Assembly: GCA_001802655.1 (NCBI GenBank)
Contig: MGZO01000037.1
Span: forward strand, 19,431-28,666
Source: Hydrogenophilales bacterium RIFOXYD1_FULL_62_11
Lineage (GTDB): Bacteria; Pseudomonadota; Gammaproteobacteria; Burkholderiales; Thiobacillaceae
DNA length: 9,236 nucleotides
Direction of reading: 5' to 3'
Shown: piece after piece, positions 1 through 6,537 of the stretch
Numbering within the stretch: position 1 is the first letter of the stretch
How the letters are laid out: each line of letters opens with the position of its first letter
Notes under the pieces: generated by a model
What the model saw: only the letters and a program-made list of their open reading frames with translations
What the model was told of the DNA's origin: nothing
Database searches by the model: none
Position numbers and translations under genes: made by a program

Positions 1-85
1 TATCCAATCCGCGCGCGAATAGTGACGGCAGACTCAGCCCGGCCAGCCGCGTGGCGCCCACGCGGTAATTGTGCTTGCGATACAT
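1..85 (-). CDS. N-terminal fragment of an unidentified protein
   Basis: An open frame starts at an ATG on the minus strand (85-83) and runs off the left edge. It gives 28 residues beginning MYRKHNYRVGATRLAG. A strong ribosome binding site (AGGGGGAG) lies just upstream of the ATG on the minus strand, and this is the main reason to believe the start. The visible part is basic, with a mildly hydrophobic stretch but no clear signal peptide. I do not recognise the family from so short a piece. The gene is divergent from map. The 7-2-7 palindrome at 169-184 lies about 85-100 bp upstream of its start and could belong to its control region. Confidence 0.55.
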   Translation of the reverse strand, partial: MYRKHNYRVGATRLAGLSLPSLFARGLD

Positions 86-168
86 GACTCCCCCTGCTTT
101 TTATTGATCCCCAAGTGTTGCGCTCAGGGCTTTGCGGGACTCTGCGTGAGCATCTTTGGGTCTGTCTA

Positions 169-184
169 TACAACTTTAGTTGTA
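169..184. promoter_or_regulatory. Perfect 16-bp palindrome, possible response-regulator operator
   Basis: The sequence TACAACTTTAGTTGTA reads as two perfect inverted heptamers, TACAACT and AGTTGTA, separated by two bases. This 7-2-7 layout is the one used by NarL/FixJ-family (LuxR-type HTH) response regulators, although the bases do not match the classic NarL heptamer TACYYMT. It lies in an AT-rich stretch upstream of the minus-strand gene that leaves the left edge. The operator role is inferred; only the symmetry is seen. Confidence 0.35.
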
Positions 185-407
185 GTTAATCCCATCTTGT
201 TGATTTTACTTGGTATTAAGTTTTTCATGCCCGGTAAACCTCTACGCAGCTGATGCTTTCTGTGTGAAGCGCACATGACTCCGCCCATGGATAAACGTGA
301 GGGAATGACCTGCAATGCACATCGAGCCTCTCCCAGAATCGCCCCTCACCTCCGCATCACCCCGCGCGCTTCGGCCCTTCATCTGTTTCCGCACCCGGCA
401 CCCGCGA

Positions 408-413
408 TAGAAT
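408..413 (+). promoter_or_regulatory. Probable -10 element of the map-glnD promoter
   Basis: TAGAAT sits 28 bp before the map start codon and differs from the TATAAT consensus at two positions. At the usual 17-bp distance the only -35 candidate is GTTTCC (385-390), which is weak. Transcription from here would start about 20-25 bases before the ATG, giving a very short leader. This would serve map and, by read-through, glnD. Confidence 0.4.
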
Positions 414-441
414 GCGGCTTTACTGATTCGCAATCCCCCCC

Positions 442-1251
442 ATGACTGTCACCATCAAAACCGGCGCTGAAATCGAAGGCATGCGCGTTGCGGGCCGCCT
501 TGGCGCTGAAGTACTCGACTACATCACCCCTTTCGTCAAGCCCGGCGTCACCACAGGCGAACTCGACCGGCTCTGCCACGACTACATGGTGAACGTACAG
601 GGCACGATCCCGGCGCCGCTGAATTACGCGCCGTCCGGCCATGTGCCTTACCCCAAATCCATCTGCACCTCGATCAACAATCAGGTCTGCCACGGCGTGC
701 CAAGCGACAAGATGCTGAAAAACGGCGACATCGTGAATCTGGACATCACGGTGATCAAGGATGGCTGGCATGGCGATACCAGCCGCATGTTTGTGGCGGG
801 CGAGACGACGCCGCAGGCCCGGCGGCTGATCCAGATCACGTATGAAGCGATGTGGATCGGCATCCATCAGGTGAAACCCGGCGCACGGCTGGGTGATATC
901 GGCCATGCGATCCAGCGCTTTGCCGAAAAGAGCGGTTATAGCGTGGTGCGCGAATTCTGCGGCCACGGCATCGGCCGGGTGTTCCACGAAGACCCGCAGG
1001 TGCTGCACTACGGCAAGCCCGGCACGGGCCTGGTGCTGGAAGCCGGCATGACATTCACCATCGAGCCGATGATCAATGCGGGCAAGCGCGATATTCGCCA
1101 GATGCCGGACGGCTGGACGATTGTGACCAAAGACCGCAGCCTGTCGGCGCAGTGGGAACACACGGTGCTGGTCACCGACAGCGGGTTCGAGGTGATGACG
1201 CTTTCGGCGGGCAGCCCGGCCGTCCCCGATCTCTCGCGTCAGGCCGCGTGA
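442..1251 (+). CDS. map: Methionine aminopeptidase, type I
   Basis: A cytosolic metalloprotease that removes the initiator methionine from nascent proteins after deformylation. The protein has 269 residues, the normal size for bacterial type Ia enzymes. All five metal ligands of the pita-bread fold and the catalytic histidine are visible: H84 (in CHGVP), D101 and D112 (NLDITVIKDGWHGDTSR), H175 (GHGIG), E208 (TIEPM) and E239 (WEHT). Their spacing matches the E. coli enzyme. The ATG at 442 is preceded by a run of C and no Shine-Dalgarno sequence, so initiation probably relies on the short unstructured leader. The stop codon overlaps the GTG start of glnD. A peptide deformylase, the enzyme that acts just before this one, is encoded on the opposite strand in the same window. 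Confidence 0.97.
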   Translation: MTVTIKTGAEIEGMRVAGRLGAEVLDYITPFVKPGVTTGELDRLCHDYMVNVQGTIPAPLNYAPSGHVPYPKSICTSINNQVCHGVPSDKMLKNGDIVNLDITVIKDGWHGDTSRMFVAGETTPQARRLIQITYEAMWIGIHQVKPGARLGDIGHAIQRFAEKSGYSVVREFCGHGIGRVFHEDPQVLHYGKPGTGLVLEAGMTFTIEPMINAGKRDIRQMPDGWTIVTKDRSLSAQWEHTVLVTDSGFEVMTLSAGSPAVPDLSRQAA

Positions 1252-3800
1252 ATCTTTCGCTGTTTGCCAGCCTGCGCGAACGGCTGAAATCCCGCCGCGC
1301 GACGCTGGTTGCGGCGTATCTCAAAAAACCCGCGGTTTCGCTTTATCTGACGCGCCACGCCGACCTGGTGGACGGCGTGCTGGCAGACATCTGCGCCGGG
1401 CTGGCGCTGCCCGACAGCTTTTGTCTCGCAGCGGTAGGCGGCTACGGGCGCGGCGAGCTGTTCCCCGGCTCGGACGTCGATCTGTTGCTGCTGCTGCCGA
1501 AAGAGCCCGACGCCGCGCAACAAGCCACGCTGGAAAACTGGGTGCAGGCCTGCTGGGATATCGGGCTGGAAATCGGCCACAGCGTGCGCACTGTCGAGGC
1601 CTGCGTGGCCGAGGCGGAAGCCGATATCACGGTAGAAACCAATCTGCTGGAAGCGCGCTTTCTGTGGGGTAGCCAGGCCCTGTTCGGCCAATTCGAAAGC
1701 GCCTTTCAGGCGCGCTTCGACGCCCAGGCGTTTTTCGACGGCAAGCTGGCCGAGCAGCACGCGCGGCATGCCCGCTTCGACGACAGTGCCTACAAGCTCG
1801 AACCCAATCTGAAAGACAGCCCGGGCGGGCTGCGCGATCTGCACACGATTCACTGGCTGGCGCAGGCGTGCGGCATCAGCGGCGGCTGGAACGGTCTGGC
1901 CTGCGCGGGGCTGTTGACTCAGGCCGAGGCCCGCCGCATTGCGCAGGCCGAACGCAGCGTCGCAGCGCTGCGCATCCATTTGCATATCCTGGCCAGACGG
2001 CGCGACGACCGCCTGGCCTTCGACTACCAGACCGAACTTGCCGAACGCCTGGGGCTCGCCGCCACGGCGCACAAGCGCGCGGGCGAGCGTCTGATGCAAA
2101 CGTATTTCCGCGCGGCCAAGCTGATCCAGCGCGCCAACGACATCCTGATCCAGTCGCTGCGGGTGCGGCTGTTTCCGGTCAACGCGCCGCCACAGCCGAT
2201 CGACGCCGATTTCCAGTTGCGCGCCAATCTGCTTGAAGCTTGCGACCCCGAGCTGTTCGAGCGCAAGCCCGATGCCCTGCTACGCATTTTCATCGTCTAC
2301 GCCCAGCATCCGCTACTCGCCGGATTCGAGCCAACCACCCTGCGTGCGCTGTGGCGCGGCAGCCTCCACATCGATGCGGCTTTCCGCGCCAATCCGGTTC
2401 ATTGCGCGCTGTTCATCTCGTTGCTGCGCCAGCCCGTTGGCATCACACGGGCGCTGCGTGCGATGCACCGCTACGGACTGCTGGCACGCTACATCCCGGC
2501 ATTTGGCCGCATCGTTGGGCAAATGCAGCACGACCTGTTCCACATTTACACCGTGGACGAACACATCCTCATGGTCTTGCGCAATATGCGGCGCTTTACC
2601 GTAACGGCGCTGGCGCATGAATTCCCGCTCGCCAGCCAGTTGATCCAGTCGTTTGACAAGCCGGAACTGCTTTATCTGGCCGCGCTGTTTCACGACATTG
2701 CAAAAGGCCGTGGCGGCGACCACTCTGAACTCGGCCTGATCGATGCCCGCCGATTTTGTCGCCGGCATGGTCTCGACAAGGCAGACAGCGAACTGGTGGC
2801 CTGGCTGGTGGGCATGCATCTGGTGATGTCGCGCACCTCGCAAAAGGAAGACACCAGCGACCCCGATGTGATTGTGGCGTTTGCCGAACGCGTGGGCGAC
2901 AGCCGGCGGCTGTCAGCCTTGTACCTGCTGACCGTGGCCGATATCCGCGGCACCAGCCCCAAGGTGTGGAACGCCTGGAAAGGCAAACTGCTGGAAGACC
3001 TCTACCACGCCACCCAGGCCAGGTTGACAGGCGGCGACCAGGCCATGGCGAACATCGCCGCCAAGCAGGCGGAGGCACGCATCAAGCTCGCCCTCTACGG
3101 CCTGCCCACCGCCGCCGCCGATGCATTGTGGCAACACCTCGATGCGCGTTATTTTGTTCGCTATGACGTCCGCGACATCGCCTGGCAGGCGCGCATGTTG
3201 TGGCGGCGCACCCATACCTCCCAAGCTGTGGTACAGGCACGCCTGTCGCCTGTCGGCGAAGGCATCCAGGTGTTGGTCTATACACCCGACCGCCCCGACC
3301 TGTTCGCCCGTATTTGCGGCTTCTTCGCGCGGATCCAGTACACCATCCTCGAAGCCAAGATCCACACCACCCGGCATGGCTACGCACTGGACAGCTTTCA
3401 GGTGATGGACCTGGCCAATCGCGGTATTCATTACCGCGATTTTCTGAGTTATGTCGAACATGAACTCGCACGTGACCTCGACCCCGCACGGCCGATACTG
3501 GCCGCACCGCGCGGCCGCTTATCGCGCCACCAGCGCCACCACCCCTACCCGGCCACCGTGCGGCTGGAAGCGGACGCTCAGGGGCGCGGCCACATGCTGA
3601 CGATCATCTGCGCCGACCGTGGCGGGCTGTTATTTGCAGTGGCAGAGGTATTGATGCGGCACGACGTCAGCGTCTATGCCGCCAAAATCGACACCCTAGG
3701 CGAGCGGGTCGAGGATACATTCCTGATTCGGGGCGAGGCCTTGCTGACGCCCGCCAATCGGCAGTCGCTCGAAACCGAAATATCAGGCGTGCTGAAGTGA
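1248..3800 (+). CDS. glnD: Bifunctional [protein-PII] uridylyltransferase / uridylyl-removing enzyme
   Basis: The nitrogen-status sensor that uridylylates PII (GlnB/GlnK) when glutamine is low and deuridylylates it when glutamine is high. The protein has 850 residues, within the normal range. Domains in order: nucleotidyltransferase with GGYGRGE (64-70) and the metal-binding DVD (D76, D78); the GlnD linker motif EPNLKDSPGGLRD around residue 185; an HD phosphohydrolase domain (H482-D483, then GGDHSE) for the removing activity; and two C-terminal ACT domains for glutamine sensing (about 672-745 and 783-850). I chose GTG at 1248 because it overlaps the map stop as GTGA and gives the usual family N-terminus. 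The frame stays open upstream to 1152, but only as an overlap with map. The pair is translationally coupled. It ends 16 bp from the convergent small gene, with no obvious terminator. Confidence 0.96.
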   Translation: MNLSLFASLRERLKSRRATLVAAYLKKPAVSLYLTRHADLVDGVLADICAGLALPDSFCLAAVGGYGRGELFPGSDVDLLLLLPKEPDAAQQATLENWVQACWDIGLEIGHSVRTVEACVAEAEADITVETNLLEARFLWGSQALFGQFESAFQARFDAQAFFDGKLAEQHARHARFDDSAYKLEPNLKDSPGGLRDLHTIHWLAQACGISGGWNGLACAGLLTQAEARRIAQAERSVAALRIHLHILARRRDDRLAFDYQTELAERLGLAATAHKRAGERLMQTYFRAAKLIQRANDILIQSLRVRLFPVNAPPQPIDADFQLRANLLEACDPELFERKPDALLRIFIVYAQHPLLAGFEPTTLRALWRGSLHIDAAFRANPVHCALFISLLRQPVGITRALRAMHRYGLLARYIPAFGRIVGQMQHDLFHIYTVDEHILMVLRNMRRFTVTALAHEFPLASQLIQSFDKPELLYLAALFHDIAKGRGGDHSELGLIDARRFCRRHGLDKADSELVAWLVGMHLVMSRTSQKEDTSDPDVIVAFAERVGDSRRLSALYLLTVADIRGTSPKVWNAWKGKLLEDLYHATQARLTGGDQAMANIAAKQAEARIKLALYGLPTAAADALWQHLDARYFVRYDVRDIAWQARMLWRRTHTSQAVVQARLSPVGEGIQVLVYTPDRPDLFARICGFFARIQYTILEAKIHTTRHGYALDSFQVMDLANRGIHYRDFLSYVEHELARDLDPARPILAAPRGRLSRHQRHHPYPATVRLEADAQGRGHMLTIICADRGGLLFAVAEVLMRHDVSVYAAKIDTLGERVEDTFLIRGEALLTPANRQSLETEISGVLK

Positions 3801-3816
3801 TCAAACAGCCAGCGAC

Positions 3817-4041
3817 TCAAGGAGCCGGGCTTGCGTATTCGTCCACATAACGCCCGCGAGCTGGTGCCTTGCGTGCAGGAGGGGATTTCTTGCGCGTGCT
3901 GTCCGCCGGTTTCTTGATTTTCTGATCCAGATCAGTCTTCACGCGGGCTCCACCCCGTCCAGGACGCACCGTTCCGCTCACCCCGGTCACATCAGCCAAG
4001 CTGATTCCGGGATTCGAATGGGACAACGGCGTCGTTTTCAT
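3817..4041 (-). CDS. Small basic hypothetical protein, coupled to FlaF-like gene
   Basis: A protein of 74 residues if it starts at the ATG at 4041, which overlaps the TGA of the upstream FlaF-like gene as ATGA. An ATG five codons earlier (4056) would give 79 residues, but the AAGGA there touches the start codon. I do not recognise the protein. The N-terminal third is polar with Gly and Ser. The middle and C-terminal part is rich in Lys, Arg, Pro and Ala (KIKKPADSTRKKSPPARK) and looks disordered. It has no signal peptide or membrane segment. The overlap with the FlaF-like gene suggests linked expression and perhaps a linked job. It converges on glnD with only 16 bp between the stops. It could also be a spurious frame, but the coupling argues for a real gene. 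Confidence 0.55.
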   Translation of the reverse strand: MKTTPLSHSNPGISLADVTGVSGTVRPGRGGARVKTDLDQKIKKPADSTRKKSPPARKAPARGRYVDEYASPAP

Positions 4042-4421
4042 GCCGCCACCCGCCATTCCTTCAGGCGCCCGGCGAGCGTGCGTGTCAACGCGGCCAGACT
4101 GCCCACGCCTTCGGTGCTGGGCATGGCCTCGCAGTCGTTTATTTTGCCATCTGCGTACACCGACAAAATCAGCAGGTTGTGCTGAATCTCAACCGGAATC
4201 GCCAGCGTACTTTCAGCCAGGGCAGTCTGAATCCCGTGCCATACGATGCGACTTGCCGCCAGGGCATCGGCCAGTTGGCTCACTCGGCCGGGATCGTTCC
4301 AGTGCTGCTGCACTTGCATCAGCCGGGTCGCAATGGTGTCCAGTTGTGCCGCTTCGCTCATCACCGCTTTGGTCGGGAAATGACGATGCTGAGCCTGATC
4401 GGTTGATTCTGCTACGCTCAT
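4038..4421 (-). CDS. FlaF-domain protein, possible flagellin synthesis regulator
   Basis: A protein of 127 residues. The start at 4421 is chosen because AAGGA lies five bases before the ATG; the frame extends to 4535 but has no ribosome binding site there. Residues 27-95 resemble the FlaF family (in Caulobacter FlaF helps flagellin production): an alpha-helical first half, R58 and W61 in ASRIVW where the family usually has NRxLW, an aliphatic-Pro pair (I75-P76), and NLLILSVYADGK (82-93), which matches the family's NLLSLSLFVD-type block. FlaF is best known from Alphaproteobacteria together with FlbT; no flbT is seen here. A near-consensus sigma-54 promoter lies about 85-100 bp upstream, consistent with a flagellar or nitrogen-controlled gene. 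Family assignment is by motif recognition and the function is inferred. Confidence 0.6.
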   Translation of the reverse strand: MSVAESTDQAQHRHFPTKAVMSEAAQLDTIATRLMQVQQHWNDPGRVSQLADALAASRIVWHGIQTALAESTLAIPVEIQHNLLILSVYADGKINDCEAMPSTEGVGSLAALTRTLAGRLKEWRVAA

Positions 4422-4504
4422 TATTGTCCTTGCAGCTTGCACCGGAGCACCCCGCCCACGGTTACGCTTCAAGTTAGCGGCGATGGCCGATACAACTTTA
4501 GGCA

Positions 4505-4520
4505 TGCTAAATGCGTGCCA
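4505..4520 (-). promoter_or_regulatory. Sigma-54 (-24/-12) promoter for the FlaF-like gene
   Basis: On the minus strand the sequence reads TGGCACGCATTTAGCA. Against the sigma-54 consensus TGGCACGNNNNTTGCA only one base differs (TAGCA instead of TTGCA), and the essential GG and GC doublets are at the correct spacing. It lies 15 bp beyond the def stop codon, in the only sizeable gap of the minus-strand cluster. Transcription would start near 4494, leaving a leader of about 70 bases to the ATG at 4421. I could not identify an enhancer (NtrC or FleQ-type) site; it would fall inside def. Confidence 0.6.
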
Positions 4521-4535
4521 GCAAGCCCCTGCCAT

Positions 4536-5069
4536 TCAATCGTCCTGCAGGTTTTGTCCGGGAAACAGTGTGTCAGTAAAGCCGAATTGGCGCAGATCGC
4601 GTATCCGCATCGGGTACAGAATGCCGCGCAGATGATCCACCTCATGCTGTACTACGCGGGCATGGAACGCGCTCACACTGCGGTCGATGGACTGCCCCGC
4701 CGCGTCGAATCCCTGATAGCGCAATGCCGTGTGGCGAGGGACCAGGCCACGCATGCCAGGTACCGACAAACAGCCTTCCCAGCCTTCTTCCAACTCATCG
4801 GACAAGGGCGTAAGCAACGGATTGATCAAAACGGTGAACGGTACGCTTCCCGCTTCCGGGTAACGTGGATTACTGCCAGCCTCGAAAATCACCACCTGCA
4901 GCCCCACCCCGATTTGTGGTGCTGCCAAACCCGCACCGTTCAACGCACGCATGGTGTCGTGCATATCGATGATCAATTGCGCCAGTCTGGAGGACGCAAA
5001 GTCCTCCACCGGCAGCGCCGGTGTCAGTAAGCGCGGATCACCCATCTTCAGGACTTCACGGATCGCCAT
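4536..5069 (-). CDS. def: Peptide deformylase
   Basis: A cytosolic metalloenzyme that removes the formyl group from N-formylmethionine of new proteins. The protein has 177 residues, a normal length. All three family motifs are intact: GLAAPQIG (47-54), EGCLS (98-102) with the metal ligand C100, and HEVDH (142-146) with ligands H142 and H146 and catalytic E143. The start at 5069 lies inside the end of the upstream pseudouridine synthase gene (22-bp overlap) and is preceded by CTGGAG six bases away, so it is probably translated by coupling. It is not next to fmt, the usual partner. This may therefore be a second deformylase of the genome, though that cannot be seen from this window. Confidence 0.95.
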   Translation of the reverse strand: MAIREVLKMGDPRLLTPALPVEDFASSRLAQLIIDMHDTMRALNGAGLAAPQIGVGLQVVIFEAGSNPRYPEAGSVPFTVLINPLLTPLSDELEEGWEGCLSVPGMRGLVPRHTALRYQGFDAAGQSIDRSVSAFHARVVQHEVDHLRGILYPMRIRDLRQFGFTDTLFPGQNLQDD

Positions 5070-5770
5070 GGCTGCTCCAGTTGTTGCAAATCAGCGGCCT
5101 CCAGCCAGCACCAACTACCGGGTGCCAGAGTTTCAGGCAAAACAAAATCGCCAATGGCGATGCGATGCAAACGATCCACCCGGTTACCGGTAGCGGCAAT
5201 CATGCGTTTGACCTGATGGTATTTGCCCTCGGCCAGGGTCAGCTGCAGGCTATGCCCATCCAACGCCTCGCATGCCAACGCAGCAATCGGCGCAGGCTCG
5301 TCGTTAAGCACGACCCCGCTGCGCAGGGCGTCCAGCATCGCCGCATCCACCGGGTCGGCACAAGTGGCGCGATACACCTTGGCCACGCCTTTTTTCGGCG
5401 AGGTCATGCGGTGAATAAACTGGCCATCGTCGGACAACAGCAACAGGCCGCTGGTGTCCTGATCAAGCCGCCCCACGCATTGCACGTCACGCTCGATCAG
5501 CGGCGACGGCAACAGGGCAAACACGCTGGGGTGGTGTTTGGGCTTGTGCGAGCACTCATACCCAACCGGTTTGTGCATCAAGACATAGGCTTTTTCACGA
5601 TACAGCCAGGTCACGCCGTCGATTGTGAATTCCAGTCCGACTGGATCAACTTCATGCTCGGGGTCGTCGACCACCACGCCATTGATCGAGACTGCACCCG
5701 AACGTACCCGTAGCACACAGCCTTTACGTGAACCAAACCCTTGTGACTGTAACGCGCGCGCTAGCCACAT
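5048..5770 (-). CDS. rsuA: 16S rRNA pseudouridine synthase, RsuA family
   Basis: Likely makes pseudouridine 516 in 16S rRNA. The protein has 240 residues, slightly longer than E. coli RsuA. An N-terminal S4 RNA-binding domain (about 2-48) is followed by the catalytic domain, with HKPVGYECS (66-74), the active-site motif GRLDQDTSGLLLL (100-112; catalytic D103), HRMTSP (120-125) and GKYHQVKRM (182-190). The order and wording of these motifs fit RsuA better than RluB/RluE, which is why I prefer that name; the exact target base is inferred. The ATG at 5770 is three bases after the stop of the preceding gene and has no clear Shine-Dalgarno sequence, so coupling is likely. The 3' end overlaps def by 22 bp, linking ribosome modification and N-terminal processing. 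Confidence 0.85.
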   Translation of the reverse strand: MWLARALQSQGFGSRKGCVLRVRSGAVSINGVVVDDPEHEVDPVGLEFTIDGVTWLYREKAYVLMHKPVGYECSHKPKHHPSVFALLPSPLIERDVQCVGRLDQDTSGLLLLSDDGQFIHRMTSPKKGVAKVYRATCADPVDAAMLDALRSGVVLNDEPAPIAALACEALDGHSLQLTLAEGKYHQVKRMIAATGNRVDRLHRIAIGDFVLPETLAPGSWCWLEAADLQQLEQPWRSVKS

Positions 5771-5773
5771 GAT

Positions 5774-6535
5774 TCAGACCGTACACATGCCAGCGGCATC
5801 GTTGGTCACTAACTGCTCCAGCAGATGCCGCACCTGCAACATCGATTCGCCCAGCACCGGCTGAATTTCTTCCATCTGGATGCCATCCGCCGACGAGCCG
5901 CGCCCGGCCGCGTAGTTCACCACCACGCCTACTGCTGCGTAACAGAGCTCCAGCTCACGCGCCAGATAGGCTTCCGGCATGCCGGTCATCCCCACCATGT
6001 CGGCACCATCGCGTTCAATGCGGTTGATTTCGGCAGCGGTTTCCAGACGGGGCCCCTGCACCGCGCCATACACGCCGCCGTCGCGCAGGCTGATCCCGGC
6101 GCTGGTCGCGGCCTGCAGCAAGGCTGTCCGCATCGCATCGCAATACGGGAAGGTGAAGTCGAGGTGGGTAACCGGTTTTTCGCTCCCCACATTGAATGTC
6201 GACGCACGGCCATGTGTGTAGTCGATGATCTGATCGGGAATCACCAGTACACCGGGGATCAACTCAGGGTGAATCCCGCCCACCGTGGCCACCGACACCA
6301 CGCGATTTACCCCGTGTTCTTTCAGCGCCCACAGGTTGGCGCGATAGTTCACCTCGTGCGGTGGAATCGTGTGGCCATATCCGTGACGTGCCAGAAAAAT
6401 CACTTCCTGATCGCAAATGTGGCCGAAGGTCAGCGCGCCGGATGGCTCGCCATAAGGCGTGCGCCCCACCTTGCGATGGGTAATTTCCAGATTGGCGAGC
6501 TGTGTCAGCCCGGTTCCGCCAATGATTCCCAGCAT
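5774..6535 (-). CDS. S-methyl-5'-thioinosine phosphorylase (MTAP/PNP family)
   Basis: Probably cleaves methylthioinosine with phosphate into hypoxanthine and 5-methylthioribose-1-phosphate, in the salvage of the polyamine by-product methylthioadenosine. The protein has 253 residues. Visible are the phosphate-site GGTGLTQL (6-13), RHGYGH (50-55), PPHEVNYRANLWAL (58-71), GPRLET (161-166) and MTGMPEA (183-189). Where methylthioadenosine phosphorylases carry Asp residues that contact the adenine amino group (VTDYDCW-type motif), this protein has VVNYAAG with N207. This points to a 6-oxopurine, as in the characterised Pseudomonas aeruginosa PA3004 enzyme, which it closely resembles from memory. 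The start at 6535 is two bases after the hpt stop and has AAGGA upstream; a longer frame to 6580 would overlap hpt. Confidence in the family is very high; the substrate call is less certain. Confidence 0.85.
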   Translation of the reverse strand: MLGIIGGTGLTQLANLEITHRKVGRTPYGEPSGALTFGHICDQEVIFLARHGYGHTIPPHEVNYRANLWALKEHGVNRVVSVATVGGIHPELIPGVLVIPDQIIDYTHGRASTFNVGSEKPVTHLDFTFPYCDAMRTALLQAATSAGISLRDGGVYGAVQGPRLETAAEINRIERDGADMVGMTGMPEAYLARELELCYAAVGVVVNYAAGRGSSADGIQMEEIQPVLGESMLQVRHLLEQLVTNDAAGMCTV

Positions 6536-6537
6536 GT

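Larger units (their letters stand above)
86..441. other. Divergent intergenic region upstream of map
   Basis: No convincing gene is present here. The left half (about 160-235) is clearly AT-rich compared with the surroundings, as expected for a promoter region. It holds the perfect palindrome described separately. The right half is GC-rich and contains the probable map promoter. Short open frames that cross this region lack ribosome binding sites or recognisable content. Confidence 0.6.

Noticed and set aside
71..253. Open frame of 60 codons with a hydrophobic second half on the plus strand
   Set aside because: It starts with GTG inside the oppositely directed left-edge gene, has no ribosome binding site and no recognisable content. 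Its hydrophobicity follows from the AT-rich intergenic sequence.
166..276. Short minus-strand frame ending in MKNLIPSKINKMGLTTTKVV, with a GGAG-like site upstream of its first ATG
   Set aside because: The composition follows the AT-rich region, the palindrome overlaps its end, and it resembles no peptide family that I know. A real leader peptide cannot be excluded but is not supported.
379..1161. Long minus-strand frame (260 codons) opposite map
   Set aside because: It is fully antisense to a well-conserved gene and arises from the codon bias of a GC-rich genome. The same applies to frames opposite glnD (1239-2099), def (4437-5030), rsuA (5021-5713) and the phosphorylase (5825-6559).
3801..3816. 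Possible bidirectional terminator between glnD and the convergent small gene
   Set aside because: The 16-bp gap and its flanks show no stable stem followed by a T-tract on either strand.
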